Assembly: GCA_017397845.1 (NCBI GenBank)
Contig: JAFQHU010000025.1
Location: 1 to 64,000, forward strand
Length of the DNA stretch: 64,000 bases
From: Clostridia bacterium
GTDB lineage: Bacteria > Bacillota > Clostridia > Oscillospirales > Acutalibacteraceae
Direction of reading: 5' to 3'
How positions within the stretch are numbered: the first letter of the stretch is position 1; each line of letters opens with the position of its first letter. Below are positions 52,082-61,253 of this stretch, one piece after another. The notes under the pieces were generated by a model. It was given only the letters and a program-made list of their open reading frames with translations. It made no database searches and was not told the origin of the DNA. Both the position numbers and the translations under genes were made by a program.

Positions 52082-52204
52082 TTATACTTCTGCGGATTCG
52101 CCGCCTTCTGTATCCTCCTTCTTTTCAAAAAGAGGTGCAAGAAAAGCGAAAAGCTCAGTGAAAATCATTGTAAGCAATTCAATAACTTCTCTGATAGTCA
52201 TCAT
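52082..52204 (-). CDS. Small amphipathic peptide 4 (40 aa)
   Basis: A 40-codon gene with AAGGAG nine bases before ATG 52204. One hydrophobic helix (IREVIELLTMIFTELFAFLA), then PLFEKKEDTEGG and an acidic end. Own promoter (52247-52276) and terminator (52023-52067). Its promoter overlaps the stop of the nicotinamidase-like gene. Fourth member of the peptide set. Confidence 0.75.
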   Translation of the reverse strand: MMTIREVIELLTMIFTELFAFLAPLFEKKEDTEGGESAEV

Positions 52205-52246
52205 AATATTTTACTCCTTTCTTAAAAAATCAATTTTTCCGTAATC

Positions 52247-52276
52247 ATAATATCACATATTTTTAATACTTGTCAA
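52247..52276 (-). promoter_or_regulatory. Promoter of small peptide gene 4
   Basis: TTGACA (52276-52271), an 18-base spacer and TATTAT (52252-52247) on the minus strand, starting in the last codons of the upstream gene. Confidence 0.75.
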
Positions 52277-52788
52277 TCAATAACATTGATCTGACACATT
52301 TTCATGCTTTCCAAAGCATTACGGTGGCTGGCAGGGGTGACTCCCGCTGAGGCAGTGCCGTCCACGGTGACCGGTGTTTCATAAACTTTGGCCTTTATGA
52401 GCATGGCATTTGAAATAACACATATATCCGTGCACAGACCGACAAGCTCAACCTCTTCAAGATTTTCAGCTTCTGCCACTCTTTCCGCCAACTCATAGGA
52501 GCCGAAGGTGGGCTTATCTATAATCTCACAGTCCTTCGTGTCAAGCTCAGATGAGATCTGCCAACCCTCACTACCTTTTATACAGTGGGGCACGGGAAGC
52601 TTTTTACCCTCGGCAGTGGAAAGATAGTCCTCTCCGTGGGTGTCTCTGGTAAAAATTATCCTGTCGCCGTTTTTACGGTAAAGAGCAATTTTTTCTTTTA
52701 CCTTATCGACGATTGCCTCTGCTTCCTTTGTGCCGAGTGCACCGTCGATAAAATCATTTTGCATATCAATAACACACAGTATTTTCAT
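52273..52788 (-). CDS. Isochorismatase-family hydrolase, nicotinamidase-like
   Basis: A 171-residue cysteine hydrolase. Asp8 (VIDMQNDF), Lys in IIDKPTFGSYEL and Cys in VGLCTDICV form the D-K-C triad. Metal ligands are in RDTHGEDY and VPHCIKGSEGW. The pattern is that of nicotinamidases (nicotinamide to nicotinate for NAD salvage) more than other members. It is the second gene after an MFS symporter, one base apart. Confidence 0.85.
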   Translation of the reverse strand: MKILCVIDMQNDFIDGALGTKEAEAIVDKVKEKIALYRKNGDRIIFTRDTHGEDYLSTAEGKKLPVPHCIKGSEGWQISSELDTKDCEIIDKPTFGSYELAERVAEAENLEEVELVGLCTDICVISNAMLIKAKVYETPVTVDGTASAGVTPASHRNALESMKMCQINVID

Positions 52789-52789
52789 A

Positions 52790-54283
52790 TCATGCCTCCG
52801 CTGTTATATCTTCTGCAGCCGCTGCCTTTCTTTTTTCTCTGAGACGGCTTTCCACCTCTGCCATATGCGCTGCGTCGTCATTGTCGAGGAAGCATATAAC
52901 AATAAGATAAAGAAGTGAACCGATAGCAGGACCGAGTATAAAGGAATGCCAACGGTATTTGAGGAAACGGGGAGCTGTCTGAGCATTGATAACCGTCTGA
53001 TTTGAGGCAACCTTCACATTCGGGTCAAAGCCAAGGAATTTAAGGAAGTAGCCCTGGATAAATTTCGGTATGGCACCTGTAAGCTTAGAAACGAAATTTT
53101 GCATAGAAAATACTATACCCTCAGTTCTCTTACCCGTTTCAAGCTCAACCTCGTCAATAGAGTTTGTAAGAAGGGAGCGGTGAGCAATATCCTTCATATT
53201 GGTGAAAATTTGTGCTGTACCCAAAAGAACCATTACTACGGCAAGAGAGCCGATATTAAGGAAACGGTCATTGGCGCCCACAAAGAAAGCAAGAATACGG
53301 GCAACCACCGTTATTCCCTCGGAGAAAACCAAAAGTCTTTTGTTTCCGCCGAGTCTGTTGATAAGCTTAACGGCAAAGAACATAGCAAAAGCTCCGGGTA
53401 TACCCATAACAAAGCCGTAAACCACCTGAGCTGTGCCTCCCGAAATCTCGGTACCTCCGAACTTATAGGAAACGCCCTGGGTTTCGAAGAAATATTCCCA
53501 CGGAAGTGCCAAAGAAATACTCTGCACTATTCGGGCAAGACAGACTATGATCATTGTTTTATTATGTCTTAAATCGAGGATGTCCTTTATAAGGCTGTCC
53601 TTTTTTTCCTCCTCGGCAGGATCAACCTTTTCCTTCATTCTGTAAGCAAGCATAGCAATAAGCATACCGATAAAGCCGAAAATAACGGCACCCAACAGAT
53701 AGGTGTTCTTTTCGGACATTATCTCCTGCTTTACAAAGATATCCTTCATGGTGGGGAACAAACTGGCTATGGTTCCGCCAAAACCGGCAGCAATGCTTAT
53801 CCACTGAATTACTCTCCTTCGTTCGGCAGCATCCGGGCTGGACATGGCACTTATGCCCCATATGGCGATGTCCTGTAAAGAATAAAAGACATCAAAAAGT
53901 ATGTAAAGAGCGAGCACAAACGCGATGGTCTGACTTTGAGAAAATCCGAAGTCAATGAACATCAACACCACAAGAGCACCGATAATGGCAGGGGTCCACA
54001 GCAAAAACGGGCGGAGCTTCTGACCGGGCTTATGCTTTCTGCGGTCAAGAAAGGCACCTACAAGCGGGTCATTAATAGCATCCCATAAGGTGCTGACGCC
54101 TGTGATGATACCTGTTTTTTCCGACGGTATTTTAAGGATGGTGTTCAGATACACGAAAAGTCGGCTCGAAACAAAGCTGTAGGTCATATTCTGACCTGTA
54201 AGGCCTGCCGCATAGGAAAGCAGACGGCTGTTGGCTACTTTGGTATCCGATTCCTCTTTAGAAAAAAGAAAAAATGTCTTCAT
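52790..54283 (-). CDS. MFS symporter of the GPH (sugar:cation) family
   Basis: A 497-residue, 12-helix protein of the MFS_2 group. Hallmarks: SYAAGLTGQNMTYSFV, DAINDPLVGAFLDRRKHKPGQKLRPFLLW. GPH proteins import glycosides, pentosides or hexuronides with Na+ or H+. A ~45-residue loop (ASNQTVINAQTAPRFLKYRWHSFILG region) is unusual. The start at 54283 follows GAAGGAG; a longer frame upstream was not used. Confidence 0.88.
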   Translation of the reverse strand: MKTFFLFSKEESDTKVANSRLLSYAAGLTGQNMTYSFVSSRLFVYLNTILKIPSEKTGIITGVSTLWDAINDPLVGAFLDRRKHKPGQKLRPFLLWTPAIIGALVVLMFIDFGFSQSQTIAFVLALYILFDVFYSLQDIAIWGISAMSSPDAAERRRVIQWISIAAGFGGTIASLFPTMKDIFVKQEIMSEKNTYLLGAVIFGFIGMLIAMLAYRMKEKVDPAEEEKKDSLIKDILDLRHNKTMIIVCLARIVQSISLALPWEYFFETQGVSYKFGGTEISGGTAQVVYGFVMGIPGAFAMFFAVKLINRLGGNKRLLVFSEGITVVARILAFFVGANDRFLNIGSLAVVMVLLGTAQIFTNMKDIAHRSLLTNSIDEVELETGKRTEGIVFSMQNFVSKLTGAIPKFIQGYFLKFLGFDPNVKVASNQTVINAQTAPRFLKYRWHSFILGPAIGSLLYLIVICFLDNDDAAHMAEVESRLREKRKAAAAEDITAEA

Positions 54284-54375
54284 ACAATCTCTCCTTCGTA
54301 ATTCGGTTGTAAGAATTATACAATAATATGAACTCAATTGCAATAAAAACTATGTTAATTTTTAAATTAAAAATA

Positions 54376-54404
54376 TTGTCAACAAATGTCTTTTATGCTA
54401 AAAT
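54376..54404 (+). promoter_or_regulatory. Promoter of the DUF554 gene
   Basis: TTGTCA (54376-54381), a 17-base spacer and TAAAAT (54399-54404). Confidence 0.65.
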
Positions 54405-54441
54405 GGACAGGCATTTACAAATAAAGAAAGAAGTGACTCCC

Positions 54442-55158
54442 ATGATAGGTGTGCTCATAAACGTTTGTACGGTAATCGTCGGCAGCTCCTTAGGTTTGCT
54501 TTTCAAAAAAAGCATAAGCAAAAAATACAGCGATGCAGTTATGACCGGAATCGGTCTGTGTGTAATTCTGATAGGTATTCAGGGTATGCTGAAGGGCGAA
54601 AATGTCCTTGTGACCATTATCTCAATGGTTATCGGTGCATTAATCGGCACTGCTTTGGATATTGACGGAAAACTGAACGGTGTCGGCGATTGGCTTTCCG
54701 GCAAAATAAAAAATAAAAACGGCGAAAAAAATTCGCTTGCAGAGGGCTTTGTCACGGCAAGTCTCGTTTTCTGTATCGGTGCCATGACCATTTTAGGCTC
54801 ACTGGATGCGGGACTCAAAGGAGACAACACTACCCTTATCACCAAAAGCATACTCGATCTTTTTTCTTCGATGATGCTCTCTGCATCATTAGGTGTCGGT
54901 GTTATTTTCGCTGCCACTTTCGTTTTCGTTTTTCAGGGCGGTATAGTTCTTTTGGCGGGAGTGCTTGAACCTTTTCTTGATGCCTTTGCCATAGGAGAAA
55001 TTACCTGCGTGGGTTCTCTTATGATTATGGCATTGGGTCTGAATTTGTCGGGAATAGCAAAAATAAAGGTTGCAAATTATTTCCCTGCTCTTATACTCGT
55101 ACCCTTTATGTGTTTCGTTTTTGATTATTTGGGACAGTTCATTCCTGCTTTGGGCTGA
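54442..55158 (+). CDS. DUF554 membrane protein
   Basis: A 238-residue protein with about seven helices and the DUF554 pattern GVLINVCTVIVGSSLGLLFKK...VMTGIGLCVILIGIQGML...FCIGAMTILGSLDAGLKGDNTTLITKSILD. The family is thought to be transporters but unproven. Starts at ATG 54442. A drug/metabolite transporter follows 11 bases later. Confidence 0.88.
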   Translation: MIGVLINVCTVIVGSSLGLLFKKSISKKYSDAVMTGIGLCVILIGIQGMLKGENVLVTIISMVIGALIGTALDIDGKLNGVGDWLSGKIKNKNGEKNSLAEGFVTASLVFCIGAMTILGSLDAGLKGDNTTLITKSILDLFSSMMLSASLGVGVIFAATFVFVFQGGIVLLAGVLEPFLDAFAIGEITCVGSLMIMALGLNLSGIAKIKVANYFPALILVPFMCFVFDYLGQFIPALG

Positions 55159-55169
55159 GGTATAAATTT

Positions 55170-56081
55170 ATGGAAAAGCAAAGAAAAGAAAATCTTTACG
55201 GCTCATTTCTGCTGATGCTGTGTGCCGTTATATGGGGCAGCTCATTTGTGGCACAGACCACGGGAGCGGAATTTGTGGGTCCCTTCACGTTTATTTCAAT
55301 GCGAAGTCTTTTAGGCGCCGTCACACTTTTACCTGTTATAGGAATAACGGGAGCCGTAAAGAGAAAAAAGGGAAACGGCGAAAAAATGACCGCTGACGAA
55401 AAAAAGTATCTTATCAAAGGCGGTGCCGCATGCGGCATAGTTCTCTTTTTCGCCTCAAATTTACAGCAGTTAGGCATAGACGGCGGCACCGAGCCGGGAA
55501 AAGCAGCGTTCATAACCGCACTTTATATTCTTCTCGTCCCCGTTTTTTCACTCTTTCTCGGCAAAAAAATCAGAGCTCTTATATGGCCCTGTGTAGCAGT
55601 GTCCATCCTCGCTCTTTATCTTCTGTGTGTAAAAGAAGGCGGAAAAATACAGCCCTCCGACTTTTATGTTCTGGCCTGTGCTGTATGTTATACCGTGCAT
55701 ATTCTCGTCATAGACCGTGTTTCACCAAAGGTGAACGGTGTTATGCTCTCCATGGTTCAATTCCTTGTGGCGGGAGCCGTTTCAGCGGTGCCGATGCTGC
55801 TTTTCGAGGATGTCAGTGCGGAAAATATCCTTCGTGCCGTACCCTCCATAGCCTATTCGGGCATCATGTCCAGCGGTGTTGCTTACACTCTGCAGATATT
55901 GGGACAGCAAAAAACAGAGCCTACCATCGCCACGATGATTATGAGTCTCGAATCGGTTTTCGGCGTACTGACAGCTATGATTATTCTCCATCAGGTGCCG
56001 ACTTTCCGTGAGGGTATGGGATGTGTGCTGATGTTTGCCGCAATAATTGTCGCTCAGCTGCCTGAAAAGAAAAAATGTTAA
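55170..56081 (+). CDS. EamA-family (DMT) transporter
   Basis: A 303-residue, ten-helix protein with two EamA repeats (LLMLCAVIWGSSFVAQTTGAEF...; SDFYVLACAVCYTVHILVID...). Likely exports a metabolite or amino acid. Co-directional with DUF554, 11 bases apart. Confidence 0.88.
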   Translation: MEKQRKENLYGSFLLMLCAVIWGSSFVAQTTGAEFVGPFTFISMRSLLGAVTLLPVIGITGAVKRKKGNGEKMTADEKKYLIKGGAACGIVLFFASNLQQLGIDGGTEPGKAAFITALYILLVPVFSLFLGKKIRALIWPCVAVSILALYLLCVKEGGKIQPSDFYVLACAVCYTVHILVIDRVSPKVNGVMLSMVQFLVAGAVSAVPMLLFEDVSAENILRAVPSIAYSGIMSSGVAYTLQILGQQKTEPTIATMIMSLESVFGVLTAMIILHQVPTFREGMGCVLMFAAIIVAQLPEKKKC

Positions 56082-56200
56082 ATAAAAAAGCGGTCGCATA
56101 AAATATTTCAGCATTACCGGCTGACAGAAATGCGTCCGCTTTATGCTTTTCGGCATGTATAAAAAAAATAAAACTAAAGTTTTCAAAAAAGGAGGAAACC

Positions 56201-57199
56201 ATGAAAAGAGAAAAAATGAAAAAGCTTTATCTTGCCCGATGGGCTGTTTTCAAAAAAAACACATTCGGAGATTTGATGGTAATTAATACCACAACCAACA
56301 AGCCCAAATTTGTCAGCAGGGAAGAAATCAGATTTCTCAGACTTATGGACGGAAAAACGGATCCCTTTGAGATAGACTCCGTTCTTTCCGCAGATATGAG
56401 AGAGGATCTTATAGAGCGGATGTATTATCACGGTATACTCAGAGAAAAGCGTTTTGCCGAAAAATCTCTTTTCAACTGTCTGCTGACATTATGGGAGCCC
56501 GAAAACACTGTCGATTTGCGTGTGACCTCATACATAATAAATAAACTCCTGTGCTTTACCTGGTTGCCCGTATTATTGTTGGGAGGATTTTTCTTTTCAC
56601 GTACCATATTGCTGAGTGATTTCCGGTTCGGTGCCTTTATTGCCGGAAATATATTCGGAGTGGCAGCAGGTTTGTTTCTTCATGAAATGGGTCATATGTT
56701 CGCCTGCCTCGCCTATAAGGGAAAAGTATATGAGGTGGGAGTCATGACAATGTTTTCCGTGATACCCGGAGCATACGTAATTATGGCTACGGGCAGCATA
56801 AAAAACAGATTACAGCGCATACAGATAAGCGCAGCGGGTATAGAAATGAATTTTCTTCTTTCAGGCATCGGTCTGTTTTTTTGCGGATTTACGGATGCAC
56901 TCAGCAATTTTGTTTTAGGCTTTGTAATAACAAACCTTTTTATCGGTCTGCTGAACCTTGTTTTTGTCAGAGGCTTTGACGGAACGGCGATAATGAGCGA
57001 GCTTTTGGGAGTCGAGGATGTGGCAGGCAAAGCAGCTAATATTACAGGCTCGCACCTGATGAGAAAGCTTCTCATTAAAAACTACGGTATGACAGGAAGG
57101 GCGACGGTTTTTCTGTGCTTCGTCATAAGATTTTTTCAGTTGGCTTTGCCTGTACTGATAATTATTAACATATCAGAGGTGATAAGATGGCTTACATAA
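56201..57199 (+). CDS. Membrane zinc protease (M50 type) with PqqD-like N-domain
   Basis: A 332-residue protein. The N-terminal ~80 residues (VINTTTNKPKFVSREEIRFLRLMDGKTDPFEID...) resemble a PqqD-like domain that binds leader peptides. Then ~7 helices carry His161-Glu162-x2-His165 (LHEMGHM) and FDG with Asp260 as third metal ligand: a site-2-protease-type active site. Such fusions occur with peptide maturation (RiPP-like) systems. It starts after GGAGG and overlaps a small membrane protein by 13 bases. The small peptide genes elsewhere in the window are possible but unproven substrates. Confidence 0.8.
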   Translation: MKREKMKKLYLARWAVFKKNTFGDLMVINTTTNKPKFVSREEIRFLRLMDGKTDPFEIDSVLSADMREDLIERMYYHGILREKRFAEKSLFNCLLTLWEPENTVDLRVTSYIINKLLCFTWLPVLLLGGFFFSRTILLSDFRFGAFIAGNIFGVAAGLFLHEMGHMFACLAYKGKVYEVGVMTMFSVIPGAYVIMATGSIKNRLQRIQISAAGIEMNFLLSGIGLFFCGFTDALSNFVLGFVITNLFIGLLNLVFVRGFDGTAIMSELLGVEDVAGKAANITGSHLMRKLLIKNYGMTGRATVFLCFVIRFFQLALPVLIIINISEVIRWLT

Positions 57200-57564
57200 G
57201 AAAAAAGAACTGCGGTGCACTTTTATTTCTTATTCCCCCGATTTTTTCCGTTGCCTGTGTTATAACCGAAAGACTGTGGCTGATAATTCCGTGCATTATT
57301 TCTCTTTTTGTCATCGTAGCAACTTTGCCCTTATGCCGCAAAAGAGAAAGTCTGTGGATATTCGTAGGCTTCGTTCCGGCAAGCGCTCCCGTTAATTTTG
57401 TTCTCGCTCTGTATTTCAGTTTAGATTTTATGGACTCTTATTCACGGTTTCAGCAAATTTTATGGTTTATTCTCGCCTTAAGCGTTCTGCTCAGTATAGA
57501 GGAAATTATTTTCGGAATAATAACCCGGCTCATTTGGAAAGAGCAATACCGCATAAGACTGTGA
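57187..57564 (+). CDS. Small membrane protein coupled to the M50 protease
   Basis: A 125-residue protein with four helices, starting inside the protease gene (13-base overlap). The conserved coupling suggests a shared complex. No known family recognised; there are no charged catalytic residues in the helices. Confidence 0.75.
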   Translation: MAYIRKKNCGALLFLIPPIFSVACVITERLWLIIPCIISLFVIVATLPLCRKRESLWIFVGFVPASAPVNFVLALYFSLDFMDSYSRFQQILWFILALSVLLSIEEIIFGIITRLIWKEQYRIRL

Positions 57565-57607
57565 GCAGACTGTATGAAAAAATATAAAATTCGATCGGAG
57601 TGATATT

Positions 57608-58324
57608 ATGATTTATGTAACCTCGGACCTTCACGGCTACTGCTTCGAAAAATTTCTCGATTTTCTGAAAGACACAGGCTTCAGCGACAAAGATTATCTG
57701 TACATACTGGGCGATGTTATCGACCGAGGAAAAGACGGTATAAAATATCTTAAATGGCTTATGCTTCAAAGTAATGTTTTTTTCATTATGGGAAACCATG
57801 AGGCTATGATGCTTTCATGCGATTTTTTGTGTAATGAAATCACCGAGGAATCAATAAATGACTTTGATGAAAAGAAAGTGAGTATTTATACTACCTGGCT
57901 TTCCTCAGGCGGTCAGGCCACAGTAAATGCTTTGGCAAAAGAGGACAAAGATACTGTCTGCGACATTTTTGATTTTTTGCGTGAAACTCCCCTGTATGAG
58001 ATTGTAAGCATCGGCGAAAAGGATTTCATTCTCACCCACAGCGGTCTCGGCTCCTTCAGAGAGGATAAAAAGCTGCGGGAATACACTCCCACTGACTTAC
58101 TTTGGTCAAGGCCGTCACTCAACAGAAAGTATTTCGAAAACATCACAACCGTTTTCGGTCATACACCCACCTTCTGCTACGGAGAACAGTACAGAGGAAA
58201 GCCGCTGTTTACGGATACATGGATAAATATTGATGCAGGCGCGGCCGCAGGTATAGATCCCGTGATTTTGAGACTCGACGATATGAAGGTCTTTTATATG
58301 AGCGGTTCCGCAAACACAGATTAA
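57608..58324 (+). CDS. Metallophosphoesterase, serine/threonine phosphatase-like
   Basis: A 238-residue calcineurin-like phosphoesterase: SDLHGY, LGDVIDRG, MGNHEAMM, LTHSGLG, FGHTPT, and IDAGAAAG at the end. Resembles PrpE/PP1-like bacterial phosphatases and the enzyme at 2.7 kb, but is more like the classic type. The substrate is unknown. Confidence 0.88.
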   Translation: MIYVTSDLHGYCFEKFLDFLKDTGFSDKDYLYILGDVIDRGKDGIKYLKWLMLQSNVFFIMGNHEAMMLSCDFLCNEITEESINDFDEKKVSIYTTWLSSGGQATVNALAKEDKDTVCDIFDFLRETPLYEIVSIGEKDFILTHSGLGSFREDKKLREYTPTDLLWSRPSLNRKYFENITTVFGHTPTFCYGEQYRGKPLFTDTWINIDAGAAAGIDPVILRLDDMKVFYMSGSANTD

Positions 58325-58341
58325 TTATTACTTTTTTGCTA

Positions 58342-58370
58342 TTGCTTTTTATCCATCTTTTATGTATAAT
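58342..58370 (+). promoter_or_regulatory. Promoter of the 598-aa membrane protein gene
   Basis: TTGCTT (58342-58347), a 17-base spacer and TATAAT (58365-58370). Confidence 0.7.
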
Positions 58371-58443
58371 TAAATAATATAGTTTATCCTGTCAGGGATA
58401 AGTTAATAATTTATATCAATGTTAAGAAAAGGAGTTGCTCTCA

Positions 58444-60240
58444 ATGGACCCTATAAAGGTTGACTTCACAGGCGGCAAGGGTGAAAGCAAGGGCAGCGGT
58501 AAGGCCGCTTATCTTGTTCCCAAAAAAGCCGGATTAAAATTAATCATCAGCATCGTCGGAACTGTTATCGGTGCAGTAATTGCGTATTATTTTATGCTTC
58601 CTCCCATGAATTTCAAAAGCACAGATACTTATATGTATTTCGGCGTTGTTGCTGCTATCTTTGTAGCATTGCTCAACATCACCTCAGGCGCTATGATGAA
58701 GCCCGAATACACCGAATACGTTAAAAGAAAATCTATCATTCCCGGTATTTTTATCGGTATTCTCGTGGCTGTGGTAGCCATCGGCATGGCGGTTTCCTCT
58801 GTATTTTTAAGAGCAAAAACCTACAGTCAGATTATCGATGTAAACGAAAACACCAACTTTGCCGAAGAAATTCAGGAAGCGGACTTTTCCTCGGTTCCCG
58901 TCCTCGACACAGCGGCAGCAAGCGTTCTTGCCAACAGAACTCTCGGTGACCTTTCAAAAATCGACAAGGTTTCACAGTTCGAAATTTCCACAGCATTTAC
59001 ACAGATTAACTATAAGAACTCTCCCGTTAAATTAACCACTCTTTCCTACGGTGATGTTTTCAAATGGCTCAAAAACACCAAAGAAGGTCTTCCCGGCTAT
59101 GTTATAGTAAACATGGTTACTCAGAAAAGTGAGCTTGTTCTTCTTCCCGAAGGTCAGTACATCAGATATGCCACAACAGAGCATTTCTCCAAATATCTTA
59201 TGAGACATGTCCGCTTTGCATATCCCACTTACATTTTTGATACTCCACGTTTTGAAATTGACGAAAAGGGCGACCCCTATTGGCTCTGCCCCGTACTTGA
59301 CAAAACTATCGGTCTTTTCGGCGGTACAGATGTAAAGGGTGTAGTTATCGTAAATGCAGTTACGGGTGAAATGACCGAATACACCGTAGCCGAGGTAAGA
59401 GACAGTAAAGAGCTTCAGTGGATTGACGGTATTTACTCCGATGCACTTTTAGTTGAACAGTTCAATTACTACGGTCAGTATCAGAAAGGCTTCATCAATT
59501 CCGTTCTCGGTCAGGACGGCGTAAGAGTAGCCACAGAGGGCTCCAATTATCTCGCCCAGAATGATGACGTTTATATGTATACCGGTGTCACCTCTGCCGG
59601 TCACGACCAAGCTATCATCGGCTTTGTTCTCGTAAACATGAGAACAAAGGATGCTTCCTTCTATGCCGTATCGGGTGCTAAGGAATATTCCGCCATGTCC
59701 TCTGCACAGGGTGACGTTCAGGACTACTCCTATAACGCTACCTTCCCCATTCTTCTCAATATCAGCGGTCAGCCCACTTACTTTATGTCTCTTAAGGATG
59801 CCGACAGCCTCGTTAAGCGTTATGCAATGGTTAACGTGCAGAACTATCAGGTTGCCGTTACGGGTGTGACTATTGCAGAATGTATGGAAGAATATGTCGA
59901 TAAGCTTGAGCACAATAATATTAAGATCGATGTAGATATCGAAGGAATTATCGATGCCACAGACACAGAAAACCAGCAAGGCGACGCAGCTGCTCCCGAA
60001 AAGAAAAATGTTACCGTAAAGGGTTCTGTAACCGACATCAGAACAGCAGTTATGGGCGGCGAAAGCGTTTACTATATCGAGCTTGATGAAAACGGCATTT
60101 ATTATACAATAAGTGCCTCCGATGAGCCCGGCGTAGTTATTATGAATAAGGGACAGAATATAAAAATCACATATACCGTAACCGATAGCGACAAAAAGCC
60201 GGTTAAGGGTGATATTGTCAAAGCAGAAAGTGTGAAATAA
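58444..60240 (+). CDS. Large uncharacterised membrane-anchored protein
   Basis: A 598-residue protein: an N-terminal Gly/Ser/Lys-rich tail, about three or four helices within residues 30-125, then a ~450-residue beta-rich extracytoplasmic domain. Its repeating pattern GYVIVNMVTQKSELV / GVVIVNAVTGEMTEYTV / IIGFVLVNMRTKDASFYAV recurs about four times, so the domain is made of internal repeats. It ends in an OB-like segment (VTVKGSVTDIRTAVMGGESVYYI). The ATG at 58444 was chosen because AAAGGAG lies nine bases before it. I do not recognise the family. Confidence 0.75.
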   Translation: MDPIKVDFTGGKGESKGSGKAAYLVPKKAGLKLIISIVGTVIGAVIAYYFMLPPMNFKSTDTYMYFGVVAAIFVALLNITSGAMMKPEYTEYVKRKSIIPGIFIGILVAVVAIGMAVSSVFLRAKTYSQIIDVNENTNFAEEIQEADFSSVPVLDTAAASVLANRTLGDLSKIDKVSQFEISTAFTQINYKNSPVKLTTLSYGDVFKWLKNTKEGLPGYVIVNMVTQKSELVLLPEGQYIRYATTEHFSKYLMRHVRFAYPTYIFDTPRFEIDEKGDPYWLCPVLDKTIGLFGGTDVKGVVIVNAVTGEMTEYTVAEVRDSKELQWIDGIYSDALLVEQFNYYGQYQKGFINSVLGQDGVRVATEGSNYLAQNDDVYMYTGVTSAGHDQAIIGFVLVNMRTKDASFYAVSGAKEYSAMSSAQGDVQDYSYNATFPILLNISGQPTYFMSLKDADSLVKRYAMVNVQNYQVAVTGVTIAECMEEYVDKLEHNNIKIDVDIEGIIDATDTENQQGDAAAPEKKNVTVKGSVTDIRTAVMGGESVYYIELDENGIYYTISASDEPGVVIMNKGQNIKITYTVTDSDKKPVKGDIVKAESVK

Positions 60241-60251
60241 TAAATCGATAC

Positions 60252-60284
60252 CGGCTGCTGCATTGTGCAGTCGGTATCCGTTTA
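60252..60284 (+). terminator. Hairpin after the 598-aa protein gene
   Basis: GATACCG.CTGC/GCAG.CGGTATC stem, weak T run. Confidence 0.5.
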
Positions 60285-60314
60285 ATCAAATCATTCTCTC
60301 AAGGAGATGATAAA

Positions 60315-61253
60315 ATGAAATTATCATTAGTAATACCCTGCTATAACGAAGAGGGAAATGTCGAAAAGTTCTTTGACCTTGTAACCGAGGTGTTCGAGGG
60401 CAAGGTTGAAGATTATGAATTTGTCTTTGTCAACGACGGAAGTAAAGATGACACACGGAAAAAGCTAAAGGAGCTTTATTACAATAAAAACAGCCGGAAC
60501 AATATACAGGTGCTTTCCTTCAGCCGTAATTTCGGTAAAGAGGCAGCAATTTATGCAGGGCTTTCAAAGGTAAAAGGCGATGTTGTCTGCCTTATTGATG
60601 CCGACTTACAGCAAAGACCTGAGGTTGTACTTGAAATGTTGGAGGTTATGAACAGCGATGACGATATCGACTGCGTTACCGCCTATCAGGAAAAGAGAAA
60701 AGAAGGCAAGGCTATTTCCGCTGTCAAATCAGTATTTTACAAAATCATAAATAAAGTATCCGATGTTGAATTCGTAAACGGCGCCTCAGATTTCAGACTT
60801 ATGAAAAGAAGTGTGGTTGACGCCCTTTTACAGATGACCGAATACCACCGCTTTTCAAAGGGTATGTTCAGCTATGTGGGCTTCCGCACAGAATACATTC
60901 CTTATGTGGTTGCCGAAAGAGAAAGCGGAGAAAGCAAATGGGGCGTAAAAAAGCTTATAAAGTATGCCCTTGAGGGTATCTTTGCTTTTTCAACAATGCC
61001 TTTGAAAATCTCAATGCTTATAGGTATTCTCTTTGCACTTTTATCTGTATGCGGTTTTATTGGTTCCGTCTTCCTTTCCTCTGCTCTTGCGGTAAGCACC
61101 CTGCTGATAATTTCTTCCCTTTTCTTCGTAGGCGGCATCCTTCTTATCTGCCTCGGAATTATTGGCGAATATCTGTCAAAAATGTATGTACAAGGCAAGG
61201 ATAGACCCGTATATATTTTAAAGGAATATTTAAGCTATGAAAAAACTGACTGA
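60315..61253 (+). CDS. Family 2 glycosyltransferase, GtrB/DPM-like
   Basis: A 312-residue GT2 enzyme: VIPCYNEEGNVEKFF, VNDGSKDDT, LIDADLQQRPE (DxD) and a C-terminal pair of helices. Such enzymes transfer a sugar from UDP-sugar to undecaprenyl phosphate. Its start is preceded by AAGGAGATG and its end overlaps a GtrA-like flippase by 17 bases, the standard GtrB-GtrA arrangement for modifying wall polymers. Confidence 0.92.
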   Translation: MKLSLVIPCYNEEGNVEKFFDLVTEVFEGKVEDYEFVFVNDGSKDDTRKKLKELYYNKNSRNNIQVLSFSRNFGKEAAIYAGLSKVKGDVVCLIDADLQQRPEVVLEMLEVMNSDDDIDCVTAYQEKRKEGKAISAVKSVFYKIINKVSDVEFVNGASDFRLMKRSVVDALLQMTEYHRFSKGMFSYVGFRTEYIPYVVAERESGESKWGVKKLIKYALEGIFAFSTMPLKISMLIGILFALLSVCGFIGSVFLSSALAVSTLLIISSLFFVGGILLICLGIIGEYLSKMYVQGKDRPVYILKEYLSYEKTD

